Assembly: GCF_036860695.1 (NCBI RefSeq)
Contig: NZ_JAYKGJ010000001.1
Location: 310,001 to 374,000 of the forward strand
Direction of reading: 5' to 3'
DNA from: Rosettibacter firmus
GTDB taxonomy: Bacteria; Bacteroidota; Ignavibacteria; Ignavibacteriales; Melioribacteraceae
DNA length: 64,000 bases
Position 1 is the first letter of the stretch. Every line of letters starts with the position of its first letter. A program made the position numbers and the translations under genes. The notes under the pieces are model-generated. The model was not told where the DNA came from. It did no database searches and saw only the letters and a program-made list of their open reading frames with translations. This document shows, one piece after another, positions 35,226 to 45,826 of this stretch.

Positions 35226-36224
35226 TTATACTCTTATTTCTTTACAAGCTTTTGCTGATTTATATATAGCTTCGAGTAATTTCATTCTTATTAATGATTC
35301 TTCGCTTGATGAGATAAGTTGTATATTTTCTCTTATGGCACCAATAAAATGTTTTAATTCATTTTCATAAGATTTTCTATAGAGATTAGATGTACTGGTT
35401 TTCGAAGGTGTATAATCAATATATCCAGATTCCATTTTTTTATAAATTCTGAGTGGATTTAAATGCGCTGTACCTTTTGTACCATGTATGGACATCGAGA
35501 AGCTATCGGATTCTGAATGTAATTCCCAACTTACTTCAAATGTAATAATCTTTCCATCTTCAAATCTTATTAAACCTATTGCAGATTCTTCAATATCTTT
35601 CAATGTATGATTATATTTTTGAACAGAAACAGATTCAATTTTTTCATCATCAAACATCCATAATGCTAAATCAAGCAAAACTATTCCGAGATCAATAATT
35701 ACACCTCCACCAGATTGTTTCTTATTTATAAACCATTTTTGATTACTACTTTTTTCCCTTAACCAGCTACATTTAATAAAGAATAAATCTCCCAGTTCGC
35801 CACTATTTATTATGCTTTTCGTTAGCATGGCATCTGGTCTAAATCTTAAATTCATTCCAACCATAGCAATTTTTTTATGCTTTTTTGCAACCGCATTAAT
35901 TTCACGAGCTTCATCATAATTTATTGTAATTGGTTTTTCTATTAAAACATTTATATTAGCTTTTAAGCAATTAAGTGCTATTTCATGATGTGTATCTGTA
36001 GGAGTGGCTATAACAACTGCATCTAAATTTTCATTTGATATCATTTCTTTATAGTCTTGATATTTTGATGCAGAAGGAAATCTTTCGCCTATTGTTCTTA
36101 ATCTATTTTTATTGATTTCAGATAAAGCAACAAGATCAACATTCTCCAATCTTGATAAAATTGGAAGATGTACAAGTTGAGCTATGCTACCAAGACCGAT
36201 AATTCCAATACGAGTTTTATCCAT
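35226..36224 (-). CDS. Gfo/Idh/MocA-family oxidoreductase
   Basis: 332 residues. N-terminal Rossmann domain (IGIIGLGSIAQLVHLPIL), the EKPI motif, and the C-terminal beta-sheet domain. In most dehydrogenases of the family a His follows the Asp in the D-x-G-x-H-x2-D helix; here the segment is DLGIVLLD, with Val at that position. Its ATG overlaps the dxs stop (TAATG). Substrate unknown. Confidence 0.87.
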   Translation of the reverse strand: MDKTRIGIIGLGSIAQLVHLPILSRLENVDLVALSEINKNRLRTIGERFPSASKYQDYKEMISNENLDAVVIATPTDTHHEIALNCLKANINVLIEKPITINYDEAREINAVAKKHKKIAMVGMNLRFRPDAMLTKSIINSGELGDLFFIKCSWLREKSSNQKWFINKKQSGGGVIIDLGIVLLDLALWMFDDEKIESVSVQKYNHTLKDIEESAIGLIRFEDGKIITFEVSWELHSESDSFSMSIHGTKGTAHLNPLRIYKKMESGYIDYTPSKTSTSNLYRKSYENELKHFIGAIRENIQLISSSEESLIRMKLLEAIYKSAKACKEIRV

Positions 36225-38143
36225 TAAGCTACAATTCCATTTTTAATTATTTTTTTATCAATAAATTTTAATACTTGATTTGTAATTCCTTCAGGATCAA
36301 TACCCAATAGATGATGTAATTGTTTTTGTGTACCATGTTCAACAAAATTATCAGGAAGTCCAATTCTTAATATATCATTCTTATAATTTTTTTGTGCAAA
36401 ATATTCCAGTACACCAGAACCAAAACCACCAATCAAAGTATTTTCTTCGAGTGTAACAATTTTATCAAACCGATTAGCAATATCATCGAGTTTTTCTTGA
36501 TCGAGTGGTTTTATAAATCTCATATTAACAATTTCAGAAAAAATTCCATGTTCAGCTAAGAGTTGAGAAGCTTCTTTAGCATATTGAACCATATTACCGA
36601 CTGCCAGAAATGCAACATCATTACCATTTAAAATAGTTTCGCTTTTACCAATCGGAATATTTTCAAAATCATCACTTAATTTAACACCCAGAGCCGATCC
36701 TCTTGGATATCTTAAAGCAATTGGACCTTTTTTATAATTGATAGCAGTAAATAACATATTTCTGAGTTCAGCTTCATCTTTTGGAGCCATAATTACCATG
36801 TTAGGAATTAATCTTAAATATGATAAATCAAAAGCACCGTGATGTGTTGGTCCGTCTGCACCAACCAATCCTGCACGATCAAGTACAAAAACAACATGAA
36901 GATTTTGCAGAGCAACATCATGAATAATTTGATCAAAAGCTCTTTGTAAAAATGTTGAATATATTGCAACAACAGGAATAATCCCTTGAGTAGCTAAGCC
37001 TGCTGCAAAAGTAACTGCATGTTCTTCTGCTATTCCAACATCAAAATATCTTTCTGGAAATTCTTTTTGCAAATAATCAAGACCGGTACCATCTGGCATA
37101 GCAGCAGTAATACCAACTACATTTGAATATTGTTTAGCAATTTGAACAAGAGCTTTTCCAAAAATTTCAGTATAAGAAGGAGGAGCAGTAGTTTTTTGAA
37201 TAACCTGTCCAGTAATTTTATCGAAAGGTATTGCTGCATGTAATCGCTGATTATGTTTTTCTGCTGGTTCGTATCCCTTCCCTTTTTCTGTAAGAACATG
37301 TACTAAAATAGGTCCATTAAGTTTTTTTACATGCTCAAAGATTTTAATCAGCTGGACAATATTATGTCCATTAATAGGTCCAAAATATCTAAAGCCAAGT
37401 GCTTCGAATAACATCCCTGGTGTAACTATAGCTTTAATCCCATGTTCAATTCTAACAGCTACTTTTCTTATTCTATCTCCAAAGTGGTCTAATTTACCAG
37501 TTAAATCCCAGATTGCTCCTTTTAATTTATTAAACTCAGGATGTGAAATCACTTCTGTAAAATAGTTTGATAATTGCCATTTATTTGGAGCAATTGACAT
37601 CTGATTATCATTCAAGACAACAATTAAATTACTTTTAATTAATCCCGAATTATTCATTGCTTCATAAGCCATTCCACCTGTCATAGCTCCATCGCCAATT
37701 ACAGCAATAACTTTTCGATCTGTTTTTAAAATATCTCGTGCTACAGCAATTCCAAGTGCAGCTGAAATTGAAGTTGAAGCATGACCAGCACCAAAAACAT
37801 CGTATTCACTTTCAGTTCTCTTTAAAAATCCACTTATTCCATTCAGTTGTCTAATTGTTTTGAGTTGCTCTCTTCTTCCTGTAATAATTTTATGAGGATA
37901 TGCTTGATGACCTGTATCCCATATTAGCTGATCGTATGGTGTATTAAATACACGATGTAATGCAACAGTTAATTCAACAGCACCAAGTCCACCACCAAAA
38001 TGACCACCAATTTGAGAAATTACATCAATCATATACTGGCGAATCTCACTGCAAAGAATTTTTAATTCTTCTATCGTAAGATTTCTAATATCAGCCGGGG
38101 TATTTACATTAAAAAGAATTTTATACTGAGATTGATCAATCAT
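36224..38143 (-). CDS. dxs: 1-deoxy-D-xylulose-5-phosphate synthase
   Basis: 639 residues; first enzyme of the MEP isoprenoid pathway, condensing pyruvate with glyceraldehyde-3-phosphate. TPP-binding segment VIGDGAMTGGMAYEAMNNSG, early GHQAYPHKI, and the transketolase pyrimidine domain with DGTGLD and RAGLVGADGPTHHG. It overlaps xseB by four bases (ATGA), a common xseA-xseB-dxs arrangement. Confidence 0.97.
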   Translation of the reverse strand: MIDQSQYKILFNVNTPADIRNLTIEELKILCSEIRQYMIDVISQIGGHFGGGLGAVELTVALHRVFNTPYDQLIWDTGHQAYPHKIITGRREQLKTIRQLNGISGFLKRTESEYDVFGAGHASTSISAALGIAVARDILKTDRKVIAVIGDGAMTGGMAYEAMNNSGLIKSNLIVVLNDNQMSIAPNKWQLSNYFTEVISHPEFNKLKGAIWDLTGKLDHFGDRIRKVAVRIEHGIKAIVTPGMLFEALGFRYFGPINGHNIVQLIKIFEHVKKLNGPILVHVLTEKGKGYEPAEKHNQRLHAAIPFDKITGQVIQKTTAPPSYTEIFGKALVQIAKQYSNVVGITAAMPDGTGLDYLQKEFPERYFDVGIAEEHAVTFAAGLATQGIIPVVAIYSTFLQRAFDQIIHDVALQNLHVVFVLDRAGLVGADGPTHHGAFDLSYLRLIPNMVIMAPKDEAELRNMLFTAINYKKGPIALRYPRGSALGVKLSDDFENIPIGKSETILNGNDVAFLAVGNMVQYAKEASQLLAEHGIFSEIVNMRFIKPLDQEKLDDIANRFDKIVTLEENTLIGGFGSGVLEYFAQKNYKNDILRIGLPDNFVEHGTQKQLHHLLGIDPEGITNQVLKFIDKKIIKNGIVA

Positions 38144-38379
38144 AATTCATTTCCATTTTGAATATTATTTTTTAAGTCAGCTTCAAATTGTTTTTTTAAT
38201 TCTGTTACTTTAAGCTCAGCTTCTTTCAAAATTGTATAGCAATGTTTTGCTAAATTTATTCCCTCTTCATAAAGTTTAATGGATTCTTCTAAACTTACTT
38301 CTCCACTCTCAAGAATTTCGGAAATTTCTTGAAGTCTTTTTAATGATTCCTCAAATGAATTTTCTTTTTTCTTGCTCAT
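38140..38379 (-). CDS. xseB: Exodeoxyribonuclease VII small subunit
   Basis: 79 residues with the family pattern FEESLKRLQEISEILESGEV and SLEESIKLYEEG. It overlaps the 3' end of xseA by 29 nt and dxs by four. The small subunit is needed for the exonuclease VII complex. Confidence 0.95.
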   Translation of the reverse strand: MSKKKENSFEESLKRLQEISEILESGEVSLEESIKLYEEGINLAKHCYTILKEAELKVTELKKQFEADLKNNIQNGNEL

Positions 38380-39550
38380 TAATTATAATTTCTCCGTCAT
38401 AAAATTGTAAATGTGCAGGTTGATTTAATGATAGTTCTTTTGCTCGATGAATTATTTTTTCATTTTGTTTAACAATTGCAAATCCTCTTTTAAGAATATT
38501 ATTAACATCAAAAGAATTTATTTTACTATTTAATAATTCAAGATGCTTTCCGTTATATGTAATTTTATTATCTATTAATGTTTGTAATTTAAAAATAATA
38601 TTATCCAGATATTGAATTTTATTTTTAATTCTATCCTGCGGTAAACGAAATCCATATGAAGTAATTAACTGATTAATTTTATATCGATAGTCTTTAATAA
38701 TTTCAAACATATTTTCTGTGAAATAATATGAAAAATCATTTATAAAGGCAAAGAGCTCATTTATATCTGGAGTAGCAAGTTCCATTGCAGCTGAAGGTGT
38801 TGGAGCTCTCAGGTCTGCAACAAAATCAGCAATCGTAAAATCAATTTCGTGACCAACTGCACTTATGATTGGTATTTGTGAATCAAAAATTGCACGAGCA
38901 ACAATTTCTTCATTAAATGGCCATAAATCCTCAAGCGAACCACCACCACGACCAACAATAATTACATCAATATCATTATATTGATTAAGTAATTTTATAC
39001 TTTCAACAATTTCCTGAGCTGCACCTTCTCCCTGAACTCGACATGGTGCAATTACTAATTCAACCAGTGGATATCTTCTCGAAGCAATGCTTTTCATATC
39101 TTGAAGTGCTGCACCATCAATTGCAGTAACAATCCCAATTTTTTTAGGGAATTTGGGAATTGGCTTTTTATGTTCAGTGTCGAATAAACCCTCGGCTGCT
39201 AATTTCTGTTTCAATTTTTCAAATGCCAGTTGTAATTCACCAACACCAGCAGGTTTCATAGAGCGAACATCTATCTGATAATTCCCACGAGGTGGATATA
39301 CAGTAATCCTTCCACTAACTATAACTTTCATTCCATCCTGTGGAGTAAAAAAAACATAATTGTTTAAACCACGCCACATTGTACAATTTATCTGAGCTTC
39401 GGCATCTTTTAATGTAAAATACCAGTGACCTGATACATGAGCTTTGAAATTAGATATTTCACCAATTACATTTATCTCAGAAAAATTTTCTTCAAGTGTT
39501 ACTTTTATAAGATTTGTAATTTCACTTACGGATAAAATATTTTCATACAT
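38351..39550 (-). CDS. xseA: Exodeoxyribonuclease VII large subunit
   Basis: 399 residues. N-terminal OB fold (VIGEISNFKAHVSGHWYFTL) and the catalytic exonuclease VII domain (IGIVTAIDGAALQDM, IIVGRGGGSLEDLWPFN, SAVGHEIDFTIADFVADLRAPTPSAA split across the core). First gene of the xseA-xseB-dxs-Gfo-regulator-kinase run. Confidence 0.96.
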   Translation of the reverse strand: MYENILSVSEITNLIKVTLEENFSEINVIGEISNFKAHVSGHWYFTLKDAEAQINCTMWRGLNNYVFFTPQDGMKVIVSGRITVYPPRGNYQIDVRSMKPAGVGELQLAFEKLKQKLAAEGLFDTEHKKPIPKFPKKIGIVTAIDGAALQDMKSIASRRYPLVELVIAPCRVQGEGAAQEIVESIKLLNQYNDIDVIIVGRGGGSLEDLWPFNEEIVARAIFDSQIPIISAVGHEIDFTIADFVADLRAPTPSAAMELATPDINELFAFINDFSYYFTENMFEIIKDYRYKINQLITSYGFRLPQDRIKNKIQYLDNIIFKLQTLIDNKITYNGKHLELLNSKINSFDVNNILKRGFAIVKQNEKIIHRAKELSLNQPAHLQFYDGEIIINEQEKRKFI

Positions 39551-39576
39551 ATAATTAGTTTATCACTCCTATCTCA

Positions 39577-40416
39577 TCATAAATTTATTGAAAAGAAATT
39601 TGAGTAAATTCCTATTGAAGCTTCATGAAAATCTGTCCCTTTTCTATCGGGTTGAAAGTTATATCTATAACGAACATATGCAGTAAACACATTTTGTATT
39701 TGAAACAATCCAAGTGATAATTCAGAACTAATACCATTATAACCTTTGAAGTTCATAAAATAGTTTAATCCCAAAGAAATATATTTTATAAAATTCAATT
39801 GAATTAATTGCTTATATCCTGCTCGCAAGAAATTCTCTTTTTCTTTAAAAATATAAGAATATTCAATACCAATATAACCAAAAGGATAGTTGTAACTCCC
39901 TTTATAAAAAGAGAAAACAGGAATTTCTTTTGTTAGACTTAAGTGTTTTTGATTGTTTCTAAAAATTAATGTAGGTGAAGGTAAACCAAAAAAGATACCA
40001 CCAAAACAACAAACCTGCATTAGACTAACATCTTTTCGATATGTAGATAATATGTTACCTGGAATTTCAACTTCGTAAATCTGGCTTTCGATTTTATGAT
40101 TGTTTTTATCTGTTAATAATATTTTGTACTTAATTACACTTGTATTATTTATCATTCCATTTAAATTAATTTCTATTTTATGCGTTTTCGTTAAAGTATC
40201 CGATACAACCATTTCTTTACTATCAAATAAAATTTTTGATTTACAACTGTCCCCTGTAAAAAAAGAAAGAACAAAATTATGTTGTTCAGGTGTTATATAG
40301 GAATCAATTATGTAAATATCAATGTAGGTACTCTCTAAAGAATCAATCTGTGCCCTTATTAATAACGGAAAAATAATTAAAATAAAAAATGTGCTTTTGA
40401 AATTCATGATGACCAT
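39577..40416 (-). CDS. Secreted or outer-membrane protein of unknown function
   Basis: 279 residues (276 if the ATG at 40407 is used; neither start has a clear ribosome-binding site). A signal peptide (FILIIFPLLIRAQ) is followed by an Ig-like beta region (about 30-125), then a Cys-Cys segment and a C-terminal half rich in Tyr/Phe amphipathic strands (FGYIGIEYSYIFKE, AYVRYRYNF). This resembles a small outer-membrane barrel. No family recognised. Confidence 0.65.
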   Translation of the reverse strand: MVIMNFKSTFFILIIFPLLIRAQIDSLESTYIDIYIIDSYITPEQHNFVLSFFTGDSCKSKILFDSKEMVVSDTLTKTHKIEINLNGMINNTSVIKYKILLTDKNNHKIESQIYEVEIPGNILSTYRKDVSLMQVCCFGGIFFGLPSPTLIFRNNQKHLSLTKEIPVFSFYKGSYNYPFGYIGIEYSYIFKEKENFLRAGYKQLIQLNFIKYISLGLNYFMNFKGYNGISSELSLGLFQIQNVFTAYVRYRYNFQPDRKGTDFHEASIGIYSNFFSINL

Positions 40417-40571
40417 AATTATTATTTACAAAATTAAGATATTTTAGGATAAGATTTATTACAAAATTATACATCATGAATAAATGATTTATTAAGTATA
40501 TTTGTTTTTAAAATCAATTTAATTTGCATTAAAAAACTAACAATACTTTTTTAATTAAAATAGGGTGACTT

Positions 40572-41354
40572 GTGAAAATACTAATTACTAATGATGATGG
40601 AATCGATTCGGCAGGAATAAAAGCCCTTGCTAATGAAATGAAAAAAATTGGAGAAGTAACTGTTGTAGCTCCCAGAACAGAACAGAGTGCAGTTGGTCAT
40701 GCAATAACAATGAAAATACCATTAAGAGTGATTGAATATTTTAATAATGGTGAATTCTTCGGATATGCAGTTGAAGGGACACCTGCTGATTGTGTGAAAA
40801 TTGGCATAAGAAATATAATGAAGAGTCCCCCTGATATTGTTATCTCGGGAATTAATCATGGTTCTAATACTGCAATTAACATTATTTATTCAGGAACTGT
40901 ATCTGCTGCTCGAGAAGCGGCTATAATGGATATACCTTCTATTGCTGTTTCTGTAACCAATCATACAGCAAAACATTTCGATTACGCAGCTAAAATTTCA
41001 AAAGCACTTACCTTACTTGTTTTAAAAAATGGATTACCAAATGGTACATTATTAAATGTTAATGTGCCTGACTTACCAGAAAATCAAATAGCTGGAATAA
41101 AATTAACACGACAGGGAAAATCTAAATGGGACGATATTTATGAAGAAAGAATTGATCCTTATGGAAAAAAATATTACTGGCTCACAGGAAATCTAATTGA
41201 AACAGACAAAGATTTAAACACAGATCATTTTGCAATAAAAAATAACTATGTATCAATTTCTCCCATTCATTTTGATTTAACTGATTATTCCACCTACAAT
41301 ACTATGAAATCCTGGAATATAGAGAATTTGTTATCAATTGTTGAAAAAGGTTAA
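40572..41354 (+). CDS. surE: 5'/3'-nucleotidase SurE
   Basis: 260 residues; metal-dependent survival protein dephosphorylating nucleoside monophosphates. Metal-site motifs ILITNDDGIDSAGI, SGINHGSNTAINIIYSGTVSAA and the conserved Asn are present. It starts with GTG after TAGGGTGACTT. A TATATTTG box at 40497-40504 may be its -7 element. Confidence 0.94.
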   Translation: MKILITNDDGIDSAGIKALANEMKKIGEVTVVAPRTEQSAVGHAITMKIPLRVIEYFNNGEFFGYAVEGTPADCVKIGIRNIMKSPPDIVISGINHGSNTAINIIYSGTVSAAREAAIMDIPSIAVSVTNHTAKHFDYAAKISKALTLLVLKNGLPNGTLLNVNVPDLPENQIAGIKLTRQGKSKWDDIYEERIDPYGKKYYWLTGNLIETDKDLNTDHFAIKNNYVSISPIHFDLTDYSTYNTMKSWNIENLLSIVEKG

Positions 41355-41357
41355 CAA

Positions 41358-43487
41358 ATGTTTTTCGATTACTTGAATATTTCTACTGACATAAATTTTG
41401 TTTACCTGATTATATTCTTTCTAATACTGGCAGCTTATTCTTTTTTTATCTATAAACATACATTACCAAAAGTATCATCTCCAGTTAAAACTTTTTTAAT
41501 TATTCTAAGAAGTTTAACCATTATTTTGATTTTACTTCTGGTTTTCGAACCTATAGTTACAATTGCTTATAAGAAAATTATTAAACCAAAAATTTATGTT
41601 TATGTTGATAACTCAAAATCAATAGTAGTAAAAGATAGCTTAAAAAGAATTAAAGATAATATCAATGCTGTTAAGGAATTAATTACAGTTAATAATTCAG
41701 AATTTAATATTCATACATTTGGAGTAAAGGTAGTTCCCCTTTCTCCTGATTCATTAAATAAAATTAATAATAATGAATCACTGACAAACTTCAATAATGT
41801 TATTTCTCATCTTTCAAAATCAGAAGATAACATTGCTGCTGCAGTAATTATTAGCGACGGAATAATTACAGAAGGAACTAATCCAGTATATGATGCTGAA
41901 AAATTAAATATACCAATTTACACTGTAGGTATTGGTGATACTTCATCTTATAAAGATATTTCTATCAAAGAAGTTATTCATAATAAATTTATTTATGCTA
42001 ACAAACAAACTGAAATTGAAGCTTTAATCACAAATACAGGTTTAAGTAATAAAACTATTTCGGTTTCTTTATTTGAAGAAGATAAATTAATCAGCACAAA
42101 AAATATTACTTTAAGCGAAAGTGGATTGAACAGAATTAAATTTGATTACACTCCATCACGGATAGGCAATGTAAAATTACATTTACAAACTTCTCAATTA
42201 AAAGAAGAAGAAAATCCTTATAACAATAAAAAAACATTTTTTATAAATGTATTAAAAGATAAGATAAAAGTTGTTTTAATTGCAGGGAGTCCTTCACCAG
42301 ATTTATCAGCTATTTCAAAAGCACTGGAAGAAGATAAAAGTATAGAACTAAAGAAAATTATTCAAATAACAAAAAATAAATTCTGGGATAATTTTAATAA
42401 TAAAGTAGATAGTGCAAACGTAATTATACTAATCGATTTCCCTTCAATAAATACTTCTTCCAATTATTCTGAGCAAATATTTTCAAAGATTGAAAAAAAT
42501 AAAATACCTTTCTTAATTGTTGTTTCAAATAATACAGATATTCATCAATTAAAAAATTTTGAAAGAATATTACCTTTTAATATTAATAATATCTCAAATA
42601 ATTTTATTCAAATCGAACCAAACATTATAAGCAATTCAATTAAATTAATTTTTCAAAAATCTTTTGAAGAAAATGAATGGTCAAATCTTCCTCCATTAAC
42701 GAGAACCACAACAGAATTAACACCAAAGCCTGCAAGCGAAATTCTTGTAAAAGGAACATCAAGAAATCTTTCTACAAATATTCCTTTAATTATAAGTATG
42801 AATTTAGGTAGTATAAAATCTTTTGCAATATTATCTGGCGATTTATGGAAGTGGCAACTTTTAACTGCAGAAAAAAATCCTTTATTTTTTTCTAACTTTA
42901 TCAATAACATAATTAAATGGCTTAATATTTCAGAAAAACAGAATCAATTTATTGTTAGAACAAACAAAAAGATTTTCTCAACTGGTGAACCTATTGAATT
43001 TATTGCTGAATTATATGATAATACTTTTTCACCTATTGATTCAGCAAAAATAAATTTAGTAGTCTATAATCAAACACAAAAGTATAACTTAGTTTTAGAT
43101 AAGATAAAAGATGGCTTATTCCAAACACAATTAAATATTAATCAACCAGGAAATTTTTATTACGAAGCTACTGCAGAATATGATGGAATAACATTGAAAA
43201 GCAACAAAGATAGATTTACTATAACCGATACCGAAATTGAAAAATTAAACACCAGAATGGATGTTAATTTCTTGAATCAACTTGCAAATTCAACAAATGG
43301 TAAATTTTATTTTATTGATGATCTTAACTTATTAAAAGAAGATTTATCAAAAATTCTTAAAACTGCTTCAAAAGAAAAAATTTCTAATATCGAAATAGAT
43401 TTACATACAGATAAATGGACTTTGATAATTATTATAATATTACTTACTGTTGAATGGGTTATAAGAAAAAGGTCTGGAATGATTTAG
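41358..43487 (+). CDS. Large membrane protein with von Willebrand A-like domain
   Basis: 709 residues: two N-terminal TM helices, a VWA-like domain beginning with a MIDAS-type DNSKS motif (around residue 80), Ig/CARDB-like beta domains (around 200-290 and 540-620), a Rossmann-like middle section, and one C-terminal TM (WTLIIIIILLTVEWVI). Such proteins in Bacteroidota are related to the BatA-type and glutamine-amidotransferase-like membrane families; the role is unknown. Its ATG follows surE after three bases. Confidence 0.72.
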   Translation: MFFDYLNISTDINFVYLIIFFLILAAYSFFIYKHTLPKVSSPVKTFLIILRSLTIILILLLVFEPIVTIAYKKIIKPKIYVYVDNSKSIVVKDSLKRIKDNINAVKELITVNNSEFNIHTFGVKVVPLSPDSLNKINNNESLTNFNNVISHLSKSEDNIAAAVIISDGIITEGTNPVYDAEKLNIPIYTVGIGDTSSYKDISIKEVIHNKFIYANKQTEIEALITNTGLSNKTISVSLFEEDKLISTKNITLSESGLNRIKFDYTPSRIGNVKLHLQTSQLKEEENPYNNKKTFFINVLKDKIKVVLIAGSPSPDLSAISKALEEDKSIELKKIIQITKNKFWDNFNNKVDSANVIILIDFPSINTSSNYSEQIFSKIEKNKIPFLIVVSNNTDIHQLKNFERILPFNINNISNNFIQIEPNIISNSIKLIFQKSFEENEWSNLPPLTRTTTELTPKPASEILVKGTSRNLSTNIPLIISMNLGSIKSFAILSGDLWKWQLLTAEKNPLFFSNFINNIIKWLNISEKQNQFIVRTNKKIFSTGEPIEFIAELYDNTFSPIDSAKINLVVYNQTQKYNLVLDKIKDGLFQTQLNINQPGNFYYEATAEYDGITLKSNKDRFTITDTEIEKLNTRMDVNFLNQLANSTNGKFYFIDDLNLLKEDLSKILKTASKEKISNIEIDLHTDKWTLIIIIILLTVEWVIRKRSGMI

Positions 43488-43510
43488 TATAAATCAAATT
43501 TAGTTCTAAA

Positions 43511-44194
43511 ATGGATATCATTAGTCAAACAATTGACTTTTTTCTACCGAGAACCTGTATATCCTGTCAATCAAAACTAAAAAAGATCGAAAAATATATT
43601 TGCAATACCTGTTTAGCTGCAATCAAAAGGACAGATAAAGAGTTTTTAAAAAATGAATTCTTAAGAAAGTTTGAAACAGAAAAAATAATTTCTGACTTTT
43701 ATTCTTTATTTGTTTTTGAAAAAGATAAAGCACTTCAAACAGTAATTCACGATTTAAAGTATAATGGAAACATAAAAGTAGGACACTATTTGGGCAAATT
43801 ACTTGGTGAGTATTTCTATCAGGAAATTAAAAACTGGAAAGCTGAATTAATAATACCTGTCCCGCTATTTCATTTAAAAAAAGCTGAAAGGGGTTATAAT
43901 CAATCATATTATATTTCAAAAGGATTAAGTGAAATTACATCGATATCTGTAAGTGAGAGAGCACTAAAAAGAAATCGTTATACAATTTCTCAAACAGAAT
44001 TAAATTTAGAAGAAAGAAAAGAAAATGTAAAAGGTGCTTTTACAGTTAAGAATAAAGATTTAATTGTTGATAAAGTCATAATTCTTGTAGATGATGTGAT
44101 TACGACAGGTGCAACTATCTCGGAATGTGGAAAAGTATTAAAATTAAATGGTGCATCAAATGTTTTTGCTTTATCAATAGCAATAGCACAGTAA
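43511..44194 (+). CDS. comF: ComF-family phosphoribosyltransferase-like protein
   Basis: 227 residues. An N-terminal zinc-finger-like region (CISCQ and ICNTC) is followed by a phosphoribosyltransferase domain with the PRPP loop VILVDDVITTGATISECG. ComF/GntX proteins support DNA uptake in competent bacteria, or are of unknown role elsewhere. Convergent with argS with no gap between the stop codons. Confidence 0.9.
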   Translation: MDIISQTIDFFLPRTCISCQSKLKKIEKYICNTCLAAIKRTDKEFLKNEFLRKFETEKIISDFYSLFVFEKDKALQTVIHDLKYNGNIKVGHYLGKLLGEYFYQEIKNWKAELIIPVPLFHLKKAERGYNQSYYISKGLSEITSISVSERALKRNRYTISQTELNLEERKENVKGAFTVKNKDLIVDKVIILVDDVITTGATISECGKVLKLNGASNVFALSIAIAQ

Positions 44195-45823
44195 CTACAT
44201 TTTTTCGGGTGCTGTTACTCCTAAAATTTTAAGACCATTTCTTAAAACTATTTGAACAGCTACAATCAGTGCTATTCTTGCTTCTGCTAATTCTTTTCGA
44301 CTTCCAATTATTCTACACTCTGTATAAAATTTATGAAACAATGCTGCAAGTTCTTCAAGGTATATACATAATCTATGTGGTTCAAAATTTTCTGCACTAT
44401 ATAAAACTTCGTCTGGGAATTCATATAATTTTTTTAAGAGATTTTGTTCTTCATCAGTAGTTAATAATTCAAGATTTTCAGTAGAAAGATTTAGATTTTC
44501 ATCTTTTGTCATTCTTAAAATCGAAGATATTCTTGCATGAGCATATTGCAGATAAAATACTGGATTTTCTTCTGTTTGTTTTTTAGCCAAACCTACATCA
44601 AAATTAAGATGACTTGAAATACTTCGCATGTTAAAAAAGTATCTAACTACATCACTACCGACTTCATCAATCAGTTCATCGAGTGTGATATAATTTGCTT
44701 TTCGTGTAGACATTTTTACAACTTCGCCATTTTGAACAATTGTAACAAATTGATGAATTAGCACTTTTACTTTATTAATATCATAACCGAGTGCTTTTAG
44801 TCCTGCCAGAACATCAGGGTATGTAGCATTGTGGTCAGAGCCAAATAAATCAACAATTAAATCATAATTTCTTTCAAACTTCGTAATATGATATGCAATA
44901 TCAGGTAAGCGATAAGTAGGTTCGCCAGTTGATTTAACTATTACTTTATCTTTTTCATTTCCCAGCTCAGAAAGTTTAAGCCAGATAGCATTATCTTTCT
45001 CATAAGATAAATTCTTTTCTTCAAATACTTCAAGTAATTTTTTTATACTACCATCTTCATACAAACTATTTTCATTGAAATAATTATCAAAGTGAATATT
45101 GAGTCTACTCAGTGTTTTATTAATGTCTTCAAATATTTCTTTTTCTGCTCTCTTTTTAAAAATACCTTCAGCATCTTCGTTAATTAATTTATCACCATAC
45201 TCTTCGTATAATTTCTTTGCAATATCTTTTATATAATCTCCTTGATAATATTCTTCTGGAAAATCAATTTTATTCCCCAATAATTCAAGATATCGCAGAC
45301 GCACAGAATCACCAAGTATACGCATTTGTCTACCAGCATTATTAAAGTAGTATTCTCGTTCTACTTTATAACCAATCCACTCTAATAGATTTGCGATTGT
45401 ATCTCCTGTAACTGCATTTCTACCATGTCCAACTGTTAATGGTCCTGTTGGATTTGCAGATACAAATTCTACCTGTGCAATTTTACCTTTATACTTATTC
45501 CACCTACCATAATTATCTGATTGTTCTATTATTTCTTTAACTACATTTGTCACATATTTTTTTGTAAAATAAAAGTTAATAAAACCTGGTCCAGCAATTT
45601 CAATTTTTTCTATAATTGAATTATCATAATCAAGATTAGAAATAATTTCATTAGCAATATCTTTTGGATTTCTTTTTAATGACTTTGCTAAAATCATTGC
45701 AACATTAGTCGCATAATCTCCATGCGACTGCTGATTAGGTACAGTAAAAATTAAATCAACATTTTTTAAGTAATCCAGTCTACTAGAGAGCTTTTCGAAA
45801 ATAGTATAAAGATAATTTTTCAA
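44195..45823 (-). CDS. argS: Arginyl-tRNA synthetase
   Basis: 542 residues. N-terminal Add-1 domain, class I core with SANPTGPLTVGHGRN (HIGH-type), the KMSTRK signature in VVKMSTRKANY, and a DALR anticodon-binding domain at the C-terminus (HARISSILRMT). Downstream of rsfS by three bases on the reverse strand. Confidence 0.96.
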   Translation of the reverse strand: MKNYLYTIFEKLSSRLDYLKNVDLIFTVPNQQSHGDYATNVAMILAKSLKRNPKDIANEIISNLDYDNSIIEKIEIAGPGFINFYFTKKYVTNVVKEIIEQSDNYGRWNKYKGKIAQVEFVSANPTGPLTVGHGRNAVTGDTIANLLEWIGYKVEREYYFNNAGRQMRILGDSVRLRYLELLGNKIDFPEEYYQGDYIKDIAKKLYEEYGDKLINEDAEGIFKKRAEKEIFEDINKTLSRLNIHFDNYFNENSLYEDGSIKKLLEVFEEKNLSYEKDNAIWLKLSELGNEKDKVIVKSTGEPTYRLPDIAYHITKFERNYDLIVDLFGSDHNATYPDVLAGLKALGYDINKVKVLIHQFVTIVQNGEVVKMSTRKANYITLDELIDEVGSDVVRYFFNMRSISSHLNFDVGLAKKQTEENPVFYLQYAHARISSILRMTKDENLNLSTENLELLTTDEEQNLLKKLYEFPDEVLYSAENFEPHRLCIYLEELAALFHKFYTECRIIGSRKELAEARIALIVAVQIVLRNGLKILGVTAPEKM

Positions 45824-45826
45824 TTA

